The notes beneath the pieces were generated by a model. It was not told where the DNA came from and ran no database searches. It saw only the letters and a list, made by a program, of their open reading frames with translations. Shown here in pieces: positions 9,581-19,147 of a stretch of DNA of 64,000 nucleotides (the first letter of the stretch is position 1; each line of letters opens with the position of its first letter). A program made the position numbers and the translations under genes. This DNA comes from Bradyrhizobium sp. SZCCHNS1050 (GTDB lineage Bacteria > Pseudomonadota > Alphaproteobacteria > Rhizobiales > Xanthobacteraceae), in contig NZ_JAUETR010000002.1 of assembly GCF_032484785.1 (NCBI RefSeq), forward strand, positions 992,001 to 1,056,000, read 5' to 3'.

Positions 9581-10282
9581 TCAAACAACGGCCCCAAACA
9601 GCCTTCCGATGCCTGCGGTGAGACCCAGGGCGAAGGCCCCCCAGAACGTCACGCGAAAGGTGGCGCGCGGAATGTTGGCCCCGCCTGCCTTTGCGCCGAT
9701 CGCTCCCAGCACCGCGAGAAAGGCGAGAGAAGCCGCGGAGACGATCGGGACCAGCAAATTGGCGGGCGACACGACGACCATCAGCAAGGGCATGGCGCCC
9801 CCCACCGAAAACATCATGGCCGAGGTCAGGGCAGCCTGGATCGGCCGCGCTGCGGTGATCTCCGAGATTCCCAATTCGTCACGGGCATGAGCCGTCAGTG
9901 CGTCTTTCGCCATCAGCTGCTCGGCCACCTGCCGCGCAAGGGATTGATCCAGACCTCGCTTGACGTAGATATCGGCAAGCTCGTCGCGTTCGAATGCGGG
10001 GTTGTCGCTCAGCTCCTTGCGTTCCCGGGCCAGGTCGGCCTGCTCCGTATCCGACTGCGAGCTGACGGAGACATATTCACCGGCGGCCATCGACATCGCT
10101 CCGGCGACCAATCCCGCCACGCCTGCGATCAGGACGTCGTTTCGTGTCGCTGCTGCCGCAGCAACACCGACGATCAGGCTCGCAGTCGAAATGATGCCGT
10201 CATTGGCTCCCAGAACGGCCGCTCTGAGCCATCCGATCCGCGCCACCAGATGGCTTTCGGGGTGGACGTGAAGGCGGCTCAT
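9581..10282 (-). CDS. VIT1/CCC1-family (Fe/Mn) membrane transporter
   Basis: This 233-residue membrane protein is related to the vacuolar iron transporter family, which exports Fe2+ or Mn2+ from the cytosol. The first segment contains the signature RAAVLGANDGIISTASLIVGV at about 20-40. A second helix with GLVAGAMSMAAGEYVS follows, then a charged cytoplasmic metal-binding region (about 78-135, rich in E, D and R), then three C-terminal helices. AGGAG precedes the ATG. The start overlaps the OsmC stop by four bases (ATGA), so the two are co-translated. Confidence 0.9.
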   Translation of the reverse strand: MSRLHVHPESHLVARIGWLRAAVLGANDGIISTASLIVGVAAAAATRNDVLIAGVAGLVAGAMSMAAGEYVSVSSQSDTEQADLARERKELSDNPAFERDELADIYVKRGLDQSLARQVAEQLMAKDALTAHARDELGISEITAARPIQAALTSAMMFSVGGAMPLLMVVVSPANLLVPIVSAASLAFLAVLGAIGAKAGGANIPRATFRVTFWGAFALGLTAGIGRLFGAVV

Positions 10283-10683
10283 GTCTTTCTCCTGATCACG
10301 CCTTGCAACTTCGTGGCGGCCGCCACGGTGTTGGAAATCGTTCCATACTTCCTGACATTCTGATGAAGCAGCTCGAGCCGGCGGTCGTCTTCGTCGGTGT
10401 CGACGATCAGCTCGTAATCGATCGACGCCATCATCGGCGGGCTGTCCTGACGGAAGCCGATCAGTCGCACCTCGACGCCACGAACATGGAACTTGAGCAT
10501 CGGCGTCACGCGTTCGATTCCCTTGATCATGCAGGCGGCAACCGCGGCGAGAAGAAGCTCGGCCGGGTTGAACGCATCCCGCCGTCCCTGGACATCGGTG
10601 TCGAGCACCACGGTCGCATCCTTGCAGTCAGCCACGCTTTCATGCGCATCGATCCGTCGGGCGTTGACGCGATACTCTAGCAT
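10279..10683 (-). CDS. OsmC-family protein
   Basis: About 134 residues from the ATG at 10683; a longer frame to 10722 lacks a better start. OsmC/Ohr-like proteins reduce organic peroxides or bind thiol-reactive compounds. The FNPAELLLAAVAACM motif provides the second conserved cysteine; the first is replaced in this branch, as in the wider OsmC-like subfamily, so peroxidase activity is uncertain. It overlaps the VIT transporter gene by four bases, which suggests joint metal and oxidative-stress handling. Confidence 0.85.
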   Translation of the reverse strand: MLEYRVNARRIDAHESVADCKDATVVLDTDVQGRRDAFNPAELLLAAVAACMIKGIERVTPMLKFHVRGVEVRLIGFRQDSPPMMASIDYELIVDTDEDDRRLELLHQNVRKYGTISNTVAAATKLQGVIRRKT

Positions 10684-10824
10684 TGGAGGAGTCTCCGGGC
10701 CGCGTGTCCTTGGGGTTGGCAATCCGAACCATGAGCGGAGTGATCGATCGGATCGCGACCGTCCGGTTACGGCGGCAGAAGCGACCGGCGCAATCCATGG
10801 TTTCCGACAGGCGTGTCGCCTTCC

Positions 10825-11391
10825 CTAGTCGTCCGAGTGAGGCAGCATGCGAAGCAGCGTCCGATCCCGGAAGATCCAGTGATGGATCAGCGCGGCGGCC
10901 GCATGCATTGCGGCCACGATGACGAGGGCGTGGGCGAGAATTTCATGCACTTCCTTGACGTTGTGAGCAAACGCGCGGTCCTTGGGCCAGGGCGACGCGA
11001 TCTCGGCAATGCCAAACAGCGGCAAGGAATCACCGCGCGCAAACTGCAACACGATGCCAACGACAGGCACGGCAAAGAGCAGCGCATAGAGAACGTAGTG
11101 CGCGAAACGCGCGGCCGGATCCTGCCACTTTCCCATCCATGTGGCGAACTCGGTCGCTTCGGGCGGCGGAGAAGGATCGGCCAGCCGCCAAGCCAGGCGC
11201 ACCGCCAGAAGCATGAGGATCGCGATCCCAGCCGTGACATGGACGAGCAGGCCGGACTCGCGCGGCGCGCCCTTGGGCAGCACGTCACCGAAGACCCCAA
11301 GCGCCCAGGCGACGGCCACGAGAACGACCGTCAGCCAATGCAGCGTCTGCGGAATCGCCCCGTAATCCCTCGTCGAGTTGAAGAGCTGCAT
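10825..11391 (-). CDS. Cytochrome b561-family protein (CybB-like)
   Basis: This 188-residue, four-helix, di-haem inner-membrane protein moves electrons from quinol or other donors. Histidines occur in the helix contexts expected for haem ligation: LHWLTVV near 18, LVHVTAG near 50, KEVHEILAHALV near 146-152 and AMHAAAALIHHWIF near 162-171. Length and topology match bacterial CybB. The same-strand OsmC-VIT pair starts ~140 bp downstream, so the three may form a stress-related transcription unit, possibly under the ECF sigma factor encoded just upstream. Confidence 0.9.
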   Translation of the reverse strand: MQLFNSTRDYGAIPQTLHWLTVVLVAVAWALGVFGDVLPKGAPRESGLLVHVTAGIAILMLLAVRLAWRLADPSPPPEATEFATWMGKWQDPAARFAHYVLYALLFAVPVVGIVLQFARGDSLPLFGIAEIASPWPKDRAFAHNVKEVHEILAHALVIVAAMHAAAALIHHWIFRDRTLLRMLPHSDD

Positions 11392-11472
11392 CTCAGACCT
11401 CTTTGGTCAAAAGATGCTCCTGGCGCGACCGTCCCTCGTTGATGTGGATCAAGCCCTTGCCGGTCTGGGTGC

Positions 11473-12381
11473 TCAGGACGGCGGGGCGAGTGCCAGCTCT
11501 GCATCGGCGATGACATAGCGGACGTAGCGGTAGTCGCGGATGAAGCTGATCTTGCCGTCGCGCCAGCTCAGCCACATGACGTAGCTGGGCCGCGGATCGC
11601 CCTGGCGTTCGAACACGGCGATCACTTCCCGGCCCTCGAGCCAGGCCGGTGCCAGCCAGACGCCGTCCATCCCGGCGTAGATGCTGAAGAACATCCCGAC
11701 ATCGGCCGGGCCGACACGGACGGGATGAGTGGACTGGTGCAGTTTGACGTCGTGTGCCAGCAGCGCGCGCAGGCCGTCCCAATCACGCCGGTTGAACAGG
11801 CTCACATAGCGTGTTGCCGCATCGGAGGCTGGTCTCGCCGCCGGCCGCGCCTCGGCCACAGCGTTGATCTCGGAGAGCCGCGCCCGGGCGCGGGCGAGAT
11901 GTGCCTTCACCGAGTCCACCGTCAGGTCGAGCAGCGCCGCGATGTCGGCGAGCGACTCATCGAGCACATCCTTCAGAACGAGGACGCTCCGCTGAGGGAT
12001 CGGAAGCTCCGTGAAGCGCGACACCGCGGTCCGGATCGCCTCGTCGCGCATCATCGCCTCCACGGCATCCGGCACGGTGTCGTCGGCGACACCGTCAGCC
12101 GCCTCCATCGGTTCGGCGGCCCGGATCGCACGGCTGCGCAGCAGGTCCAGCGCCCGGTTATGCGCGACCCGGAACAGCCAGGCACGCAGCATCACGACGT
12201 CGCGCATCTCGTCCACCGCGACGAGCGCTTTTGTCAGGGTGTCCTGCACGACGTCCTCGCCGTCGATCACAGAGCCCATCAGGCGCGCGCAATAACGATG
12301 CAGCTCGGGCCGCAGCTGCTCTGCGAGGGCCACGAGCTCGGCGCTGCGCGCGCCGCGCGAAGCATGTCCGCCGTCGCTCAA
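11473..12381 (-). CDS. ECF RNA polymerase sigma factor with C-terminal SnoaL-like domain
   Basis: This is a 302-residue sigma-70-family factor. Region 2 lies in the first ~100 residues (YCARLMGSVIDGEDVVQDTL; AWLFRVAHNRALDLLR), and region 4 has an helix-turn-helix (LPIPQRSVLVLKDVLDESL... VKAHLARARARL). A ~110-residue SnoaL/NTF2-like tail follows (YVSLFNRRDWDGLRALLA...). That layout matches ECF41/SigJ-type sigma factors, in which the tail, not a separate anti-sigma, tunes activity. The start is TTG at 12381: GGAAGGAG lies just upstream, and the TTG overlaps the TGA of the preceding SDR gene (TTGA), so translation is coupled. Confidence 0.85.
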   Translation of the reverse strand: MSDGGHASRGARSAELVALAEQLRPELHRYCARLMGSVIDGEDVVQDTLTKALVAVDEMRDVVMLRAWLFRVAHNRALDLLRSRAIRAAEPMEAADGVADDTVPDAVEAMMRDEAIRTAVSRFTELPIPQRSVLVLKDVLDESLADIAALLDLTVDSVKAHLARARARLSEINAVAEARPAARPASDAATRYVSLFNRRDWDGLRALLAHDVKLHQSTHPVRVGPADVGMFFSIYAGMDGVWLAPAWLEGREVIAVFERQGDPRPSYVMWLSWRDGKISFIRDYRYVRYVIADAELALAPPS

Positions 12382-13136
12382 GCTGCCGCTCCTTCCATCA
12401 CCGTCACGCCGGAATCTCCGTTGAGACCGAACACGACGCCGTCGACGAACCGCGGGTCCTCCAGCACTGCGACCACACGATCGCCGAACGCCCGTGGCGG
12501 CATCGGCGCGCCGAAGCGGGCAACGAACGCTTCCGGCGCAATGCCCATGGACCCGGCATAAGCACCCGCGGCCGTATCCCCCACTCCCGTGCCGAGGATC
12601 ATCATACGCGGCACGATCGCCTGGAAGCGGATGCCGAGCCTGTCGTCCTGCGACACGCCGTTGGCGTATTTCGCCATGAACCAGAGCATGCGCTTGGCGC
12701 CGCCGTAGCCGCCTGACATCTGCGAACCGCCCACCGCCGCGCCGCTCGATCCGACCAGGACGCGGCTTCCTGGTTTCAGGGGGAGCTTGAGCGCCGCCTG
12801 GATCCAGTACAAGCCCGCCTTGACGTCCGTTTCCCAGGCAACCGAGAAATCCCTCCAGGTCAGCCGATCCAGCCGGTCCATGTGCGGCGTTGTGCCGGCG
12901 TTCAAGATCAGGATGTCGGGGCTGATATCGCCGACGATGCGATGCGCAGCGGCCTCGTCGGTGACGTCGGCCGCGATCGTGGCCACACCCAGGCGCGCAG
13001 CAATCGCGTTCAGCGCCTCGGTTCCGCGCGCGACGACGGTCACCTTGGCGCCGCGATCGACGAGGGCCTCCACGACTCCCAAGCCAAGGCCGCGGCTTCC
13101 GCCGGTCACGACGATCGTCTTGTCTTTCAGGCTCAT
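12378..13136 (-). CDS. SDR-family NAD(P)-dependent oxidoreductase
   Basis: This 252-residue classical short-chain dehydrogenase begins with the Rossmann motif VVTGGSRGLGLG at about 8-19 and has the LNAGT element near 86-90. The catalytic serine (VGSSG) and YGGAKRMLWF replace the usual Ser and YxxxK pair in order. The ATG at 13136 has GGAG seven bases upstream and is preferred over one 27 bases earlier. Pairing of an oxidoreductase with an ECF41-type sigma factor is a known arrangement; the SDR is likely the regulated partner. Confidence 0.85.
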   Translation of the reverse strand: MSLKDKTIVVTGGSRGLGLGVVEALVDRGAKVTVVARGTEALNAIAARLGVATIAADVTDEAAAHRIVGDISPDILILNAGTTPHMDRLDRLTWRDFSVAWETDVKAGLYWIQAALKLPLKPGSRVLVGSSGAAVGGSQMSGGYGGAKRMLWFMAKYANGVSQDDRLGIRFQAIVPRMMILGTGVGDTAAGAYAGSMGIAPEAFVARFGAPMPPRAFGDRVVAVLEDPRFVDGVVFGLNGDSGVTVMEGAAA

Positions 13137-13279
13137 GATGATGCTCCAATGTCCAGATGACATGAAAACGATCGAGGCATCGGAAAAGAGTCAGGCGGCG
13201 AAACCAATGCGAGCCCCCTTGCGCAACCGGCCGCCCGGCTGGATGCTCCGGGCACATCGTTCATCACGGGAATCGCTTC

Positions 13280-14485
13280 ATGTCCGTCGACACCACCGCC
13301 GCCACCGATCGTCTGATGCGTTTTCTCGCCGTCCAGGGCGTGACCGGACAGGAAAAGGCGATCGGGCGCGAGATCATGGCGGCGCTGAAGCAGGCCGGCG
13401 TGCCGGCCAAGGCGATGCGGCTCGACGATGCCAATACGCGCATTCCGCTGCCGACCGAGACCGGCAACCTGATCGTCGAGCTGCCCGGCCGCGGCAGCCA
13501 GCACAATCAGCCGCGGATCATGTTCATGACCCACATGGACACGGTGCCACTGTGCGCCGGCGCGCAGCCGAAGATCTCCGGTCGCAAGATCGTCAACCAG
13601 GCCAGGACCGCGCTCGGCGGCGACAATCGCTGCGGCTGCGGCATTCTCGTCACGCTCGCGGCCGAGCTAATCCGGCAGAAGCTCGATCATCCGCCGATCA
13701 CGCTGCTGTTCTGCGTGCGCGAGGAGAGCGGGCTCTATGGCGCGCGGCACGTCAACACCGACGACCTCGGCGCGCCCGAGATGGCGTTCAACTTCGACGG
13801 CAGCTCCGCCTCCGCCGTCACGATCGGCGCTGTCGGCGCCGACCGCTGGGAGGTCGAGATCTTCGGCCGCGCCTCGCATGCCGGCGTCGCGCCTGAGCGC
13901 GGCATCAGCGCCACCATGATCCTGGCGCTCGCGCTCGCCGAGGTGAAAGCCGGCGGCTGGTTCGGCAAGGTGGTGAAGGGCAAGGGCAAGGACGCGAGGC
14001 TTGGCACCAGCAATGTCGGTCCGGTCACCGGCGGCGAAGGCCGCCCCGCGGGCGACGCCACCAACGTCGTCACTGACTACGTCCACGTCCGCGGCGAATG
14101 CCGCAGCCACGATGCCAAATTCATCCGCGAGATCACCAAGGCCTACAAGGCGGCTTTCGAGAAGGCGGCCAAGCAGGTCACCAACAGCGAAGGCAAGTCC
14201 GGCCGCGTCAAGTTCAAGGCCGAGACCGACTATCATCCGTTCCGGATGAAGGAGACCCTTCCCGTCGTCAAGCGCGCCATGGCTGCCGTTTCCGACATCG
14301 GCGCCGCGCCGACCCTGCGCGCCGGCAATGGCGGCCTCGACGCCAACTGGATGGTCCGCCACGGCATCCCCACCGTGACCTTCGGCACCGGCCAGAACGA
14401 GCCGCACACGATTGACGAATGGATCAACCTGGACGAATACGATCGGGCGTGTGCGCTGGCGGTCAGGCTGGCGACGATGGGGTGA
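13280..14485 (+). CDS. M20-family metallopeptidase (PepT-like)
   Basis: This 401-residue zinc peptidase has HMDTVP with H85 and D87, the bridging D115 in LGGDNRCG, catalytic EE at 148-149 (VREESGLYGAR), an NFDG aspartate near 168 and a late PHTIDEWI histidine near 384. The lid domain (about 180-290) includes the ASHAG motif. This set fits the tripeptidase-T / M20B branch, which cleaves small peptides in the cytoplasm. The gene stands alone on the plus strand, divergent from the SDR-sigma pair. Confidence 0.9.
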   Translation: MSVDTTAATDRLMRFLAVQGVTGQEKAIGREIMAALKQAGVPAKAMRLDDANTRIPLPTETGNLIVELPGRGSQHNQPRIMFMTHMDTVPLCAGAQPKISGRKIVNQARTALGGDNRCGCGILVTLAAELIRQKLDHPPITLLFCVREESGLYGARHVNTDDLGAPEMAFNFDGSSASAVTIGAVGADRWEVEIFGRASHAGVAPERGISATMILALALAEVKAGGWFGKVVKGKGKDARLGTSNVGPVTGGEGRPAGDATNVVTDYVHVRGECRSHDAKFIREITKAYKAAFEKAAKQVTNSEGKSGRVKFKAETDYHPFRMKETLPVVKRAMAAVSDIGAAPTLRAGNGGLDANWMVRHGIPTVTFGTGQNEPHTIDEWINLDEYDRACALAVRLATMG

Positions 14486-14636
14486 GACGACGCCATCCGG
14501 ACACGCACTTGGATGGCTGCAATCTCCTTGCTCCCGCGCAACGTCGTGATGACGGGCTCGCCAGCAAACGCGCATGTTCCGAACAGGTCGAACAGCGAGG
14601 CCATGACGTCGCGCTCCCGCGGCGGATGGCACCCAG

Positions 14637-14860
14637 GCAGAGATTGCCCGTCGTGCAGCTCGGGATGGCGCGAGCTCGTCGGGTCACAGCGGCCCAGTCT
14701 CATCGACGCCCTTCAAACGTCTGCAGTGATTGGAATGCGCCGTCACAGTGATGAGTTGGCTCCGGCACCGGGCTGCCGGGTCGGCAAAGCACGAGCCATT
14801 CCTCCTCTGCGTGCCCAGCGGCACTGGTCCGATCGCATGGAAGTTCGGGCGGGGCCGGAA
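14637..14860. repeat. Dispersed repeat R2, copy 2
   Basis: Same orientation and about the same length as 3665-3889, with scattered substitutions. The rest of the 14486-15064 gap holds no gene I can support; short frames there have no ribosome binding sites and no recognisable content. Confidence 0.8.
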
Positions 14861-15064
14861 CTCCAAAGCGGGACGGCGGTTCTAGTGCGATGGACCTGCC
14901 ATTCGCGTTGGACCGTCGCCAGCTCCTCGGCGAGGTCAGGTCCAGAACCGCAATCGATCATCCGTTTGCCGGCATTGTACGGCTCTGACGTTCGTCACAG
15001 TTCTCGGCAGAGCCGGACACCGGAGACATCAGCCAATCACGGCGCACTTCACTGGAGGCCTGAC

Positions 15065-15436
15065 ATGTCGACCAAACTAGCTCTGCTCGGCCGCACGGCC
15101 GCAATTGCTTCATTGACTGCACTCGCGATCGGCGCCTTCACCCCGACCAGTGCCGACGCGCGAAATGGGCGCTGGCACGGCGGCGCTGCGATCGGCGCGG
15201 CGCTCGCGGCGGGTGCCATCGGCACCGGTCTTGCGATCGCCGCAAGCCGCGACGCCTACGATTATTACGATGGCCCGGTCTATGACGGCCCGGCCTATTA
15301 CGCGGCTCCGTCCTACTACGGCGTGAACCCCCACGCCTATGGCTATTACCGCAAGGGCGAATACCCCTATCAGGTCTATGGCGGCGACAGCCCGAACGCG
15401 GTCTGCGCGCAGGGCACGACCTGGAATTGCCGCTGA
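15065..15436 (+). CDS. Small secreted Gly/Ala- and Tyr-rich protein
   Basis: This is a 123-residue protein with a clear signal peptide (positively charged start, hydrophobic LLGRTAAIASLTALAIGAF, cleavage likely after SADA near 30). An Ala/Gly hydrophobic stretch (about 41-60) is followed by a tyrosine- and proline-rich tail with repeated DGP and YYA-type units, and it ends in AVCAQGTTWNCR with two cysteines. GGAGG lies before the ATG. Such small periplasmic or outer-surface proteins are common in this group and have no known function. Confidence 0.8.
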   Translation: MSTKLALLGRTAAIASLTALAIGAFTPTSADARNGRWHGGAAIGAALAAGAIGTGLAIAASRDAYDYYDGPVYDGPAYYAAPSYYGVNPHAYGYYRKGEYPYQVYGGDSPNAVCAQGTTWNCR

Positions 15437-15702
15437 GACCGCGTCCAATTGAAACCTCGACGCGGCATCGGGCGAGGTCTCGCGGCGCTCGCCCGGCGCT
15501 GGACTCGCTTCTCTGCCGTCGCGATCAGTCCCGTAACCTGCCATGAGCGCAGCGACATGCGGGACCGATCTCTCGCCGGGTCGCTTCCCCGAAGCCCATT
15601 GAGCCGCGGCGGGCGCTACGCGTCGAACGCGAGGCGGATGACCGATCGCGATACCCTTGCCGGCATGCGCACCGCTGCCCAAATGCGGCGCGCCAGCCGG
15701 CA

Positions 15703-16167
15703 TCATGATCCCGATGCGCCATCCGGCGGGATGACGCCCTTGCTGAAGATGAAGCAGCCGTAGAACCGGCGCTCGCCGGTGGCGATCACGCAATAGGCTG
15801 ATCTGGCCATCTCATAGAATGCGAAGCGCTCGACGCCGACCAGCGGCCACGACCTGCCCTCGGCGCGGTCGATCACCGCCTGCACCTCCTGCTGCACCGG
15901 CGTCACCTCCGCAGGACTGCCCACGACCTCCATCCGCACGGCGGCATCGTCGATGAAGCTGTCGAGCGGCAGCACCGACAGCACGGCCTGGACCGCGCGC
16001 GCCGCGCTGACATTATCGATGCGCAGCAGCCCGCCGAACACTGTCTGCCGCGCGATCGCATCCGCCGGAAAATTGGTGTCGCAGATCACGAGACGGTCGC
16101 CATGCCCCATCGCGCGGAGCGCATGGAGCACGTCGGCATTGAGCAGTGGATCGATCCCCTTGAGCAT
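15703..16167 (-). CDS. RbsD/FucU-family sugar mutarotase
   Basis: This 154-residue protein interconverts anomers of a free sugar (L-fucose or ribose type). The N-terminal MLKGIDPLLNADVLHALRAMGHGD is characteristic, with H22 as the catalytic histidine and D30 in the following VICDTNFP. The C-terminal FYGCFIFSKGVIPP supplies the active-site aromatic and lysine region. AGGGAG precedes the ATG. No fucose or ribose transporter or kinase is nearby, so it is an orphan here. Confidence 0.87.
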   Translation of the reverse strand: MLKGIDPLLNADVLHALRAMGHGDRLVICDTNFPADAIARQTVFGGLLRIDNVSAARAVQAVLSVLPLDSFIDDAAVRMEVVGSPAEVTPVQQEVQAVIDRAEGRSWPLVGVERFAFYEMARSAYCVIATGERRFYGCFIFSKGVIPPDGASGS

Positions 16168-16274
16168 GTGGTCTCCCTGTCATTTTCATCGACCGGACCA
16201 GGTCGCCGGGCCATCGGCCAAGGGCAACTGCTGCCAAACACCTGGAGCGCGTCACGCCATCATCCCATCGCGAA

Positions 16275-16643
16275 CTACACGCTCCCTCGCCTCTCGCCGA
16301 CCAAGCGAAGATCGATGCTGCCGATCAGGTCCGAGCGCAGCCTTTCAGCGGCGGCCATCGCCGCCATTGTCTGTCGCAACGTGCTGACATTCGATCCGAG
16401 CGACACGATGCCGCCGAGCAGCGCCGCAATGGCGCCGAGGAGCGCGACCGCATCGGATCCGAGCAGGCCCAGCACCGCGCCGAGCAGCAATGCGGCGCCG
16501 CCCGCTATCGCGATTTTCGAGGCCAGGATGATCTTTCGGCACCGCTCCGCCATCTCGGCAAGCTCGTCGATCCGCGCCTCGATCCGGGATATCTCTCCGC
16601 TCGGGTCGTCCTCATCCATCACGCGAGCTGCCCTCCGCGCCAT
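16275..16643 (-). CDS. Small membrane protein, intact paralog of 3828-4198
   Basis: This 122-residue protein has an acidic, helical N-terminus (MDEDDPSGEISRIEARIDELAEMAERC, coiled-coil-like), two hydrophobic helices with GGAALLLGAVLGLLG and ALLGAIAALLGGIVSLG, and a polar tail SNVSTLRQTMAAM. GAGG precedes the ATG at 16643; an internal ATG at 16619 is the start conserved in the paralog. Function is unknown. The two-helix hairpin with a cytosolic coiled coil suggests an inner-membrane scaffold or regulator. Confidence 0.65.
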   Translation of the reverse strand: MARRAARVMDEDDPSGEISRIEARIDELAEMAERCRKIILASKIAIAGGAALLLGAVLGLLGSDAVALLGAIAALLGGIVSLGSNVSTLRQTMAAMAAAERLRSDLIGSIDLRLVGERRGSV

Positions 16644-17447
16644 CAGCGCCTCATCCTGAAACGACCCGGTCCCCGATCATGCCACCTGTCACGTGGCGCG
16701 CGAGCGTACGACGCCGCCATCCCACCGGCAACCATCCACGGCCTGACTTCACCGCGCACAACAGGTCCCGATGCACGCGGACGCTCCTCCAGGGCCGCGG
16801 CCGCAGGCCCGGAACAAAGCCGGCAACTCCGGATTGTCGTAACCGGAATTTCCACACGGCGGATGGGCGGCTCATGCCGAGCGCCCGTTCGGCAACCATC
16901 GGCTGCTATTGCCTACACGGCAATGAGCAACTTCTGACCTTGGTGCCAGCAGCTCATCAATGAGAGCTGAGCGGAAACGACAATTCAACTACGAAAGCAG
17001 CGCGTCGGCCAGGCGATATCAGGAAAAGGCCGCAGAGGCGCGTGATGCTCAAGGCGCCTCGTTACGGGGACGCGCAACCATATCATCTCGAGTTGCCCAA
17101 ACACGAGCACCGTCCGCTACTCGCGGCGGCCCGAGCCGTTCGTCAATTGCAAACTTTCCAAGTTGATCCCGTGTTGCACGCGATATCGTAGCGAGCCGGC
17201 GGGGATCCGAAGCGGCGCGACTCCACTAGCGAGCCATTTGCGAGCGTTGGCCGGGCGGCGGGTGGGGAAGGCCACCCTACCCTGGACAACGACAACAGTC
17301 CTCCTAACCACTGCCGCGTCCCCACTTCAGGCAACGACCCGTGGCCGACTTTCACAAGCCGCGAAGTGCGACCAAGTCGTTCTCATGCCTCCAGGCTCCG
17401 AGAGGTCACATCGAGCCATGCCTGCGAGCTCACGAGCATGAGAGTCC
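16644..17447. other. About 800 bp without a supported gene
   Basis: I find only short open frames with no ribosome binding sites and no family likeness. The base composition changes toward AT around 16900-17150. This looks like decayed DNA between the small membrane protein and the catabolic operon, whose last gene ends at 17448. Confidence 0.5.
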
Positions 17448-19145
17448 TCAAACGTTCGCGCCGGCGACGTTCCTGCCCGCGAGCCAGCCGAAGACCAGCG
17501 CCGGACCCAACGTGATGCCGGGCCCGGGATAGGCCCCTTCCATGATCGAGGCCATGTCGTTGCCGCAGGCGAACAGGCCAGGAATGGGTGAGCCATCCGC
17601 GCGCAACACCCGCCCGCGCGCATCGGTGACGAGGCCCGCAGACATGCCGAGATCGGCCGGATAAACCGCGACGACATGGAAAGGCGGCTCCAGGATCGGC
17701 GCGACGCAGGGATTGGGATGCTGATCGGCGTCGCCGAGCGCACGCTGATAGATGTCGCCGCCGCGGCCGAAGGCGGGATCCTCGCCGCGCACCGCACCGG
17801 CGTTGAACTGGTTGACGGTCGCAGTCAGCGCCTGCGCGGGGACGCCGATCGTCTCCGCGAGCGCGTCCAGGCTGTCGGCACGCTTGAGATAGCCCGCGGC
17901 GACGTCGTCAGCGACACTGCGCGTGAACGGCTTGATCTTGCCGAGGCCGTATCTCCACAGGAAGCGGCGATCGCAGATCAGCCAGGCGGGAATGGCCGCA
18001 GCGTGATCGAGCTGCGCGCGCACGAACTCGTGGTAGGACACCGCCTCGTTGACGAAGCGGCGGCCGGTGCCATCGACCGCGATCAGGCCGGGCTTGGCGC
18101 GGTCGGTGACCGTGTGCGGGAAGACGCCGCTTCTGCCGTCGGCCCGTGTGAAGGTCGAAGCCGGCACCCAGAACGCGCCCGCTTTCGTCGGTGCCGACAG
18201 GCACGCGCCCAGGGCCATGGCCAGCCGCGCACCGCGTGGTGCAGCGCCGGGGTCAACGGTGACCGACAGCAGGCCGGCGCCCTGCGGCACATAGCAGCGG
18301 CGCAGCTCGGCATCATGCGACAGCCCGCCGGTCGCGAGCACCACGCCGCGCCTTGCGGTGATCCAGGAGCGGCCGGAGCGATCGACAATTTCGAGCCTCG
18401 AGACCCTGCCCTGCGCGTCGGCCTCAAGCTGCTGGGCGGAGGTGCCGGTCCGTATCACGACGCCACGATCGAGTGCCGAGCGCAGCAGCCGCGCCGCCAG
18501 CGCGTTGCCGAGATAAAGCGTCGTGCCGCGCCGCGCCGTGAGCCGTTGCAGGCCATAGCGCGCGATCAACCTGGCCGCATGCAGAGCCGAGCGCAACGAT
18601 CGGCCGGCACGGCGCAGATGCGGGATATCCTGGCGGCTGATCATCATGCCGCCGAACAGCATGAACTCCGGCAGCGGATCGCGCAGCAGCGCAAAGGCGT
18701 CGCCGAGGCCGCGCGCATCGAATGGCAGCGGCTCCAGCACCCTGCCTCCCGCGGTGGCACCTGGCAGGTCGGGATAATAATCCGGATAGGTCGGCACCGG
18801 CTGCAGCCGCAGCGCAGTGCGGGCCTCGAGATCGCGCAAGGCTTCGTCGCCGAATGCAAGGAACGTCTCGAGCCGCGTGCGGTCCTGCCCCGGCACGGTC
18901 CGGGCCAAATACGTGCGCGCCGCCTCCAGCGTATCCGCCCGCCCCTCCGCGGCCGCCTTGTGATTGGCAGGAATCCAGACCATGCCGCCGGAGATGGCGG
19001 TGGTGCCGCCGATAAATTCGGCCTGCTCCAGCAGCAGCACCGAGCAGCCGTCAGCAGCCGCGATCGTCGCCGCCGTCATGCCGCCCGCGCCGGCTCCGAC
19101 GACCACGACATCGAACGTCTCGCCGGCGTGCACCGCCGCCGTCAT
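17448..19145 (-). CDS. FAD-dependent oxidoreductase (3-ketosteroid dehydrogenase / fumarate reductase flavoprotein type)
   Basis: This 565-residue flavoprotein has an N-terminal dinucleotide motif VVVGAGAGGMTAATIAAADG at about 16-35 and LLLEQ closing the ADP-binding fold. A central substrate domain is followed by VLATGGLSHD and the C-terminal FAD-contact segment GLFACGNDMASIMEGAYPGPG. This pattern matches KstD-like and fumarate-reductase-like flavoproteins that introduce or reduce C=C bonds next to a carbonyl. It starts two bases after the upstream SDR stop, as the last gene of the nine-gene operon. Confidence 0.85.
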   Translation of the reverse strand: MTAAVHAGETFDVVVVGAGAGGMTAATIAAADGCSVLLLEQAEFIGGTTAISGGMVWIPANHKAAAEGRADTLEAARTYLARTVPGQDRTRLETFLAFGDEALRDLEARTALRLQPVPTYPDYYPDLPGATAGGRVLEPLPFDARGLGDAFALLRDPLPEFMLFGGMMISRQDIPHLRRAGRSLRSALHAARLIARYGLQRLTARRGTTLYLGNALAARLLRSALDRGVVIRTGTSAQQLEADAQGRVSRLEIVDRSGRSWITARRGVVLATGGLSHDAELRRCYVPQGAGLLSVTVDPGAAPRGARLAMALGACLSAPTKAGAFWVPASTFTRADGRSGVFPHTVTDRAKPGLIAVDGTGRRFVNEAVSYHEFVRAQLDHAAAIPAWLICDRRFLWRYGLGKIKPFTRSVADDVAAGYLKRADSLDALAETIGVPAQALTATVNQFNAGAVRGEDPAFGRGGDIYQRALGDADQHPNPCVAPILEPPFHVVAVYPADLGMSAGLVTDARGRVLRADGSPIPGLFACGNDMASIMEGAYPGPGITLGPALVFGWLAGRNVAGANV

Positions 19146-19147
19146 GC

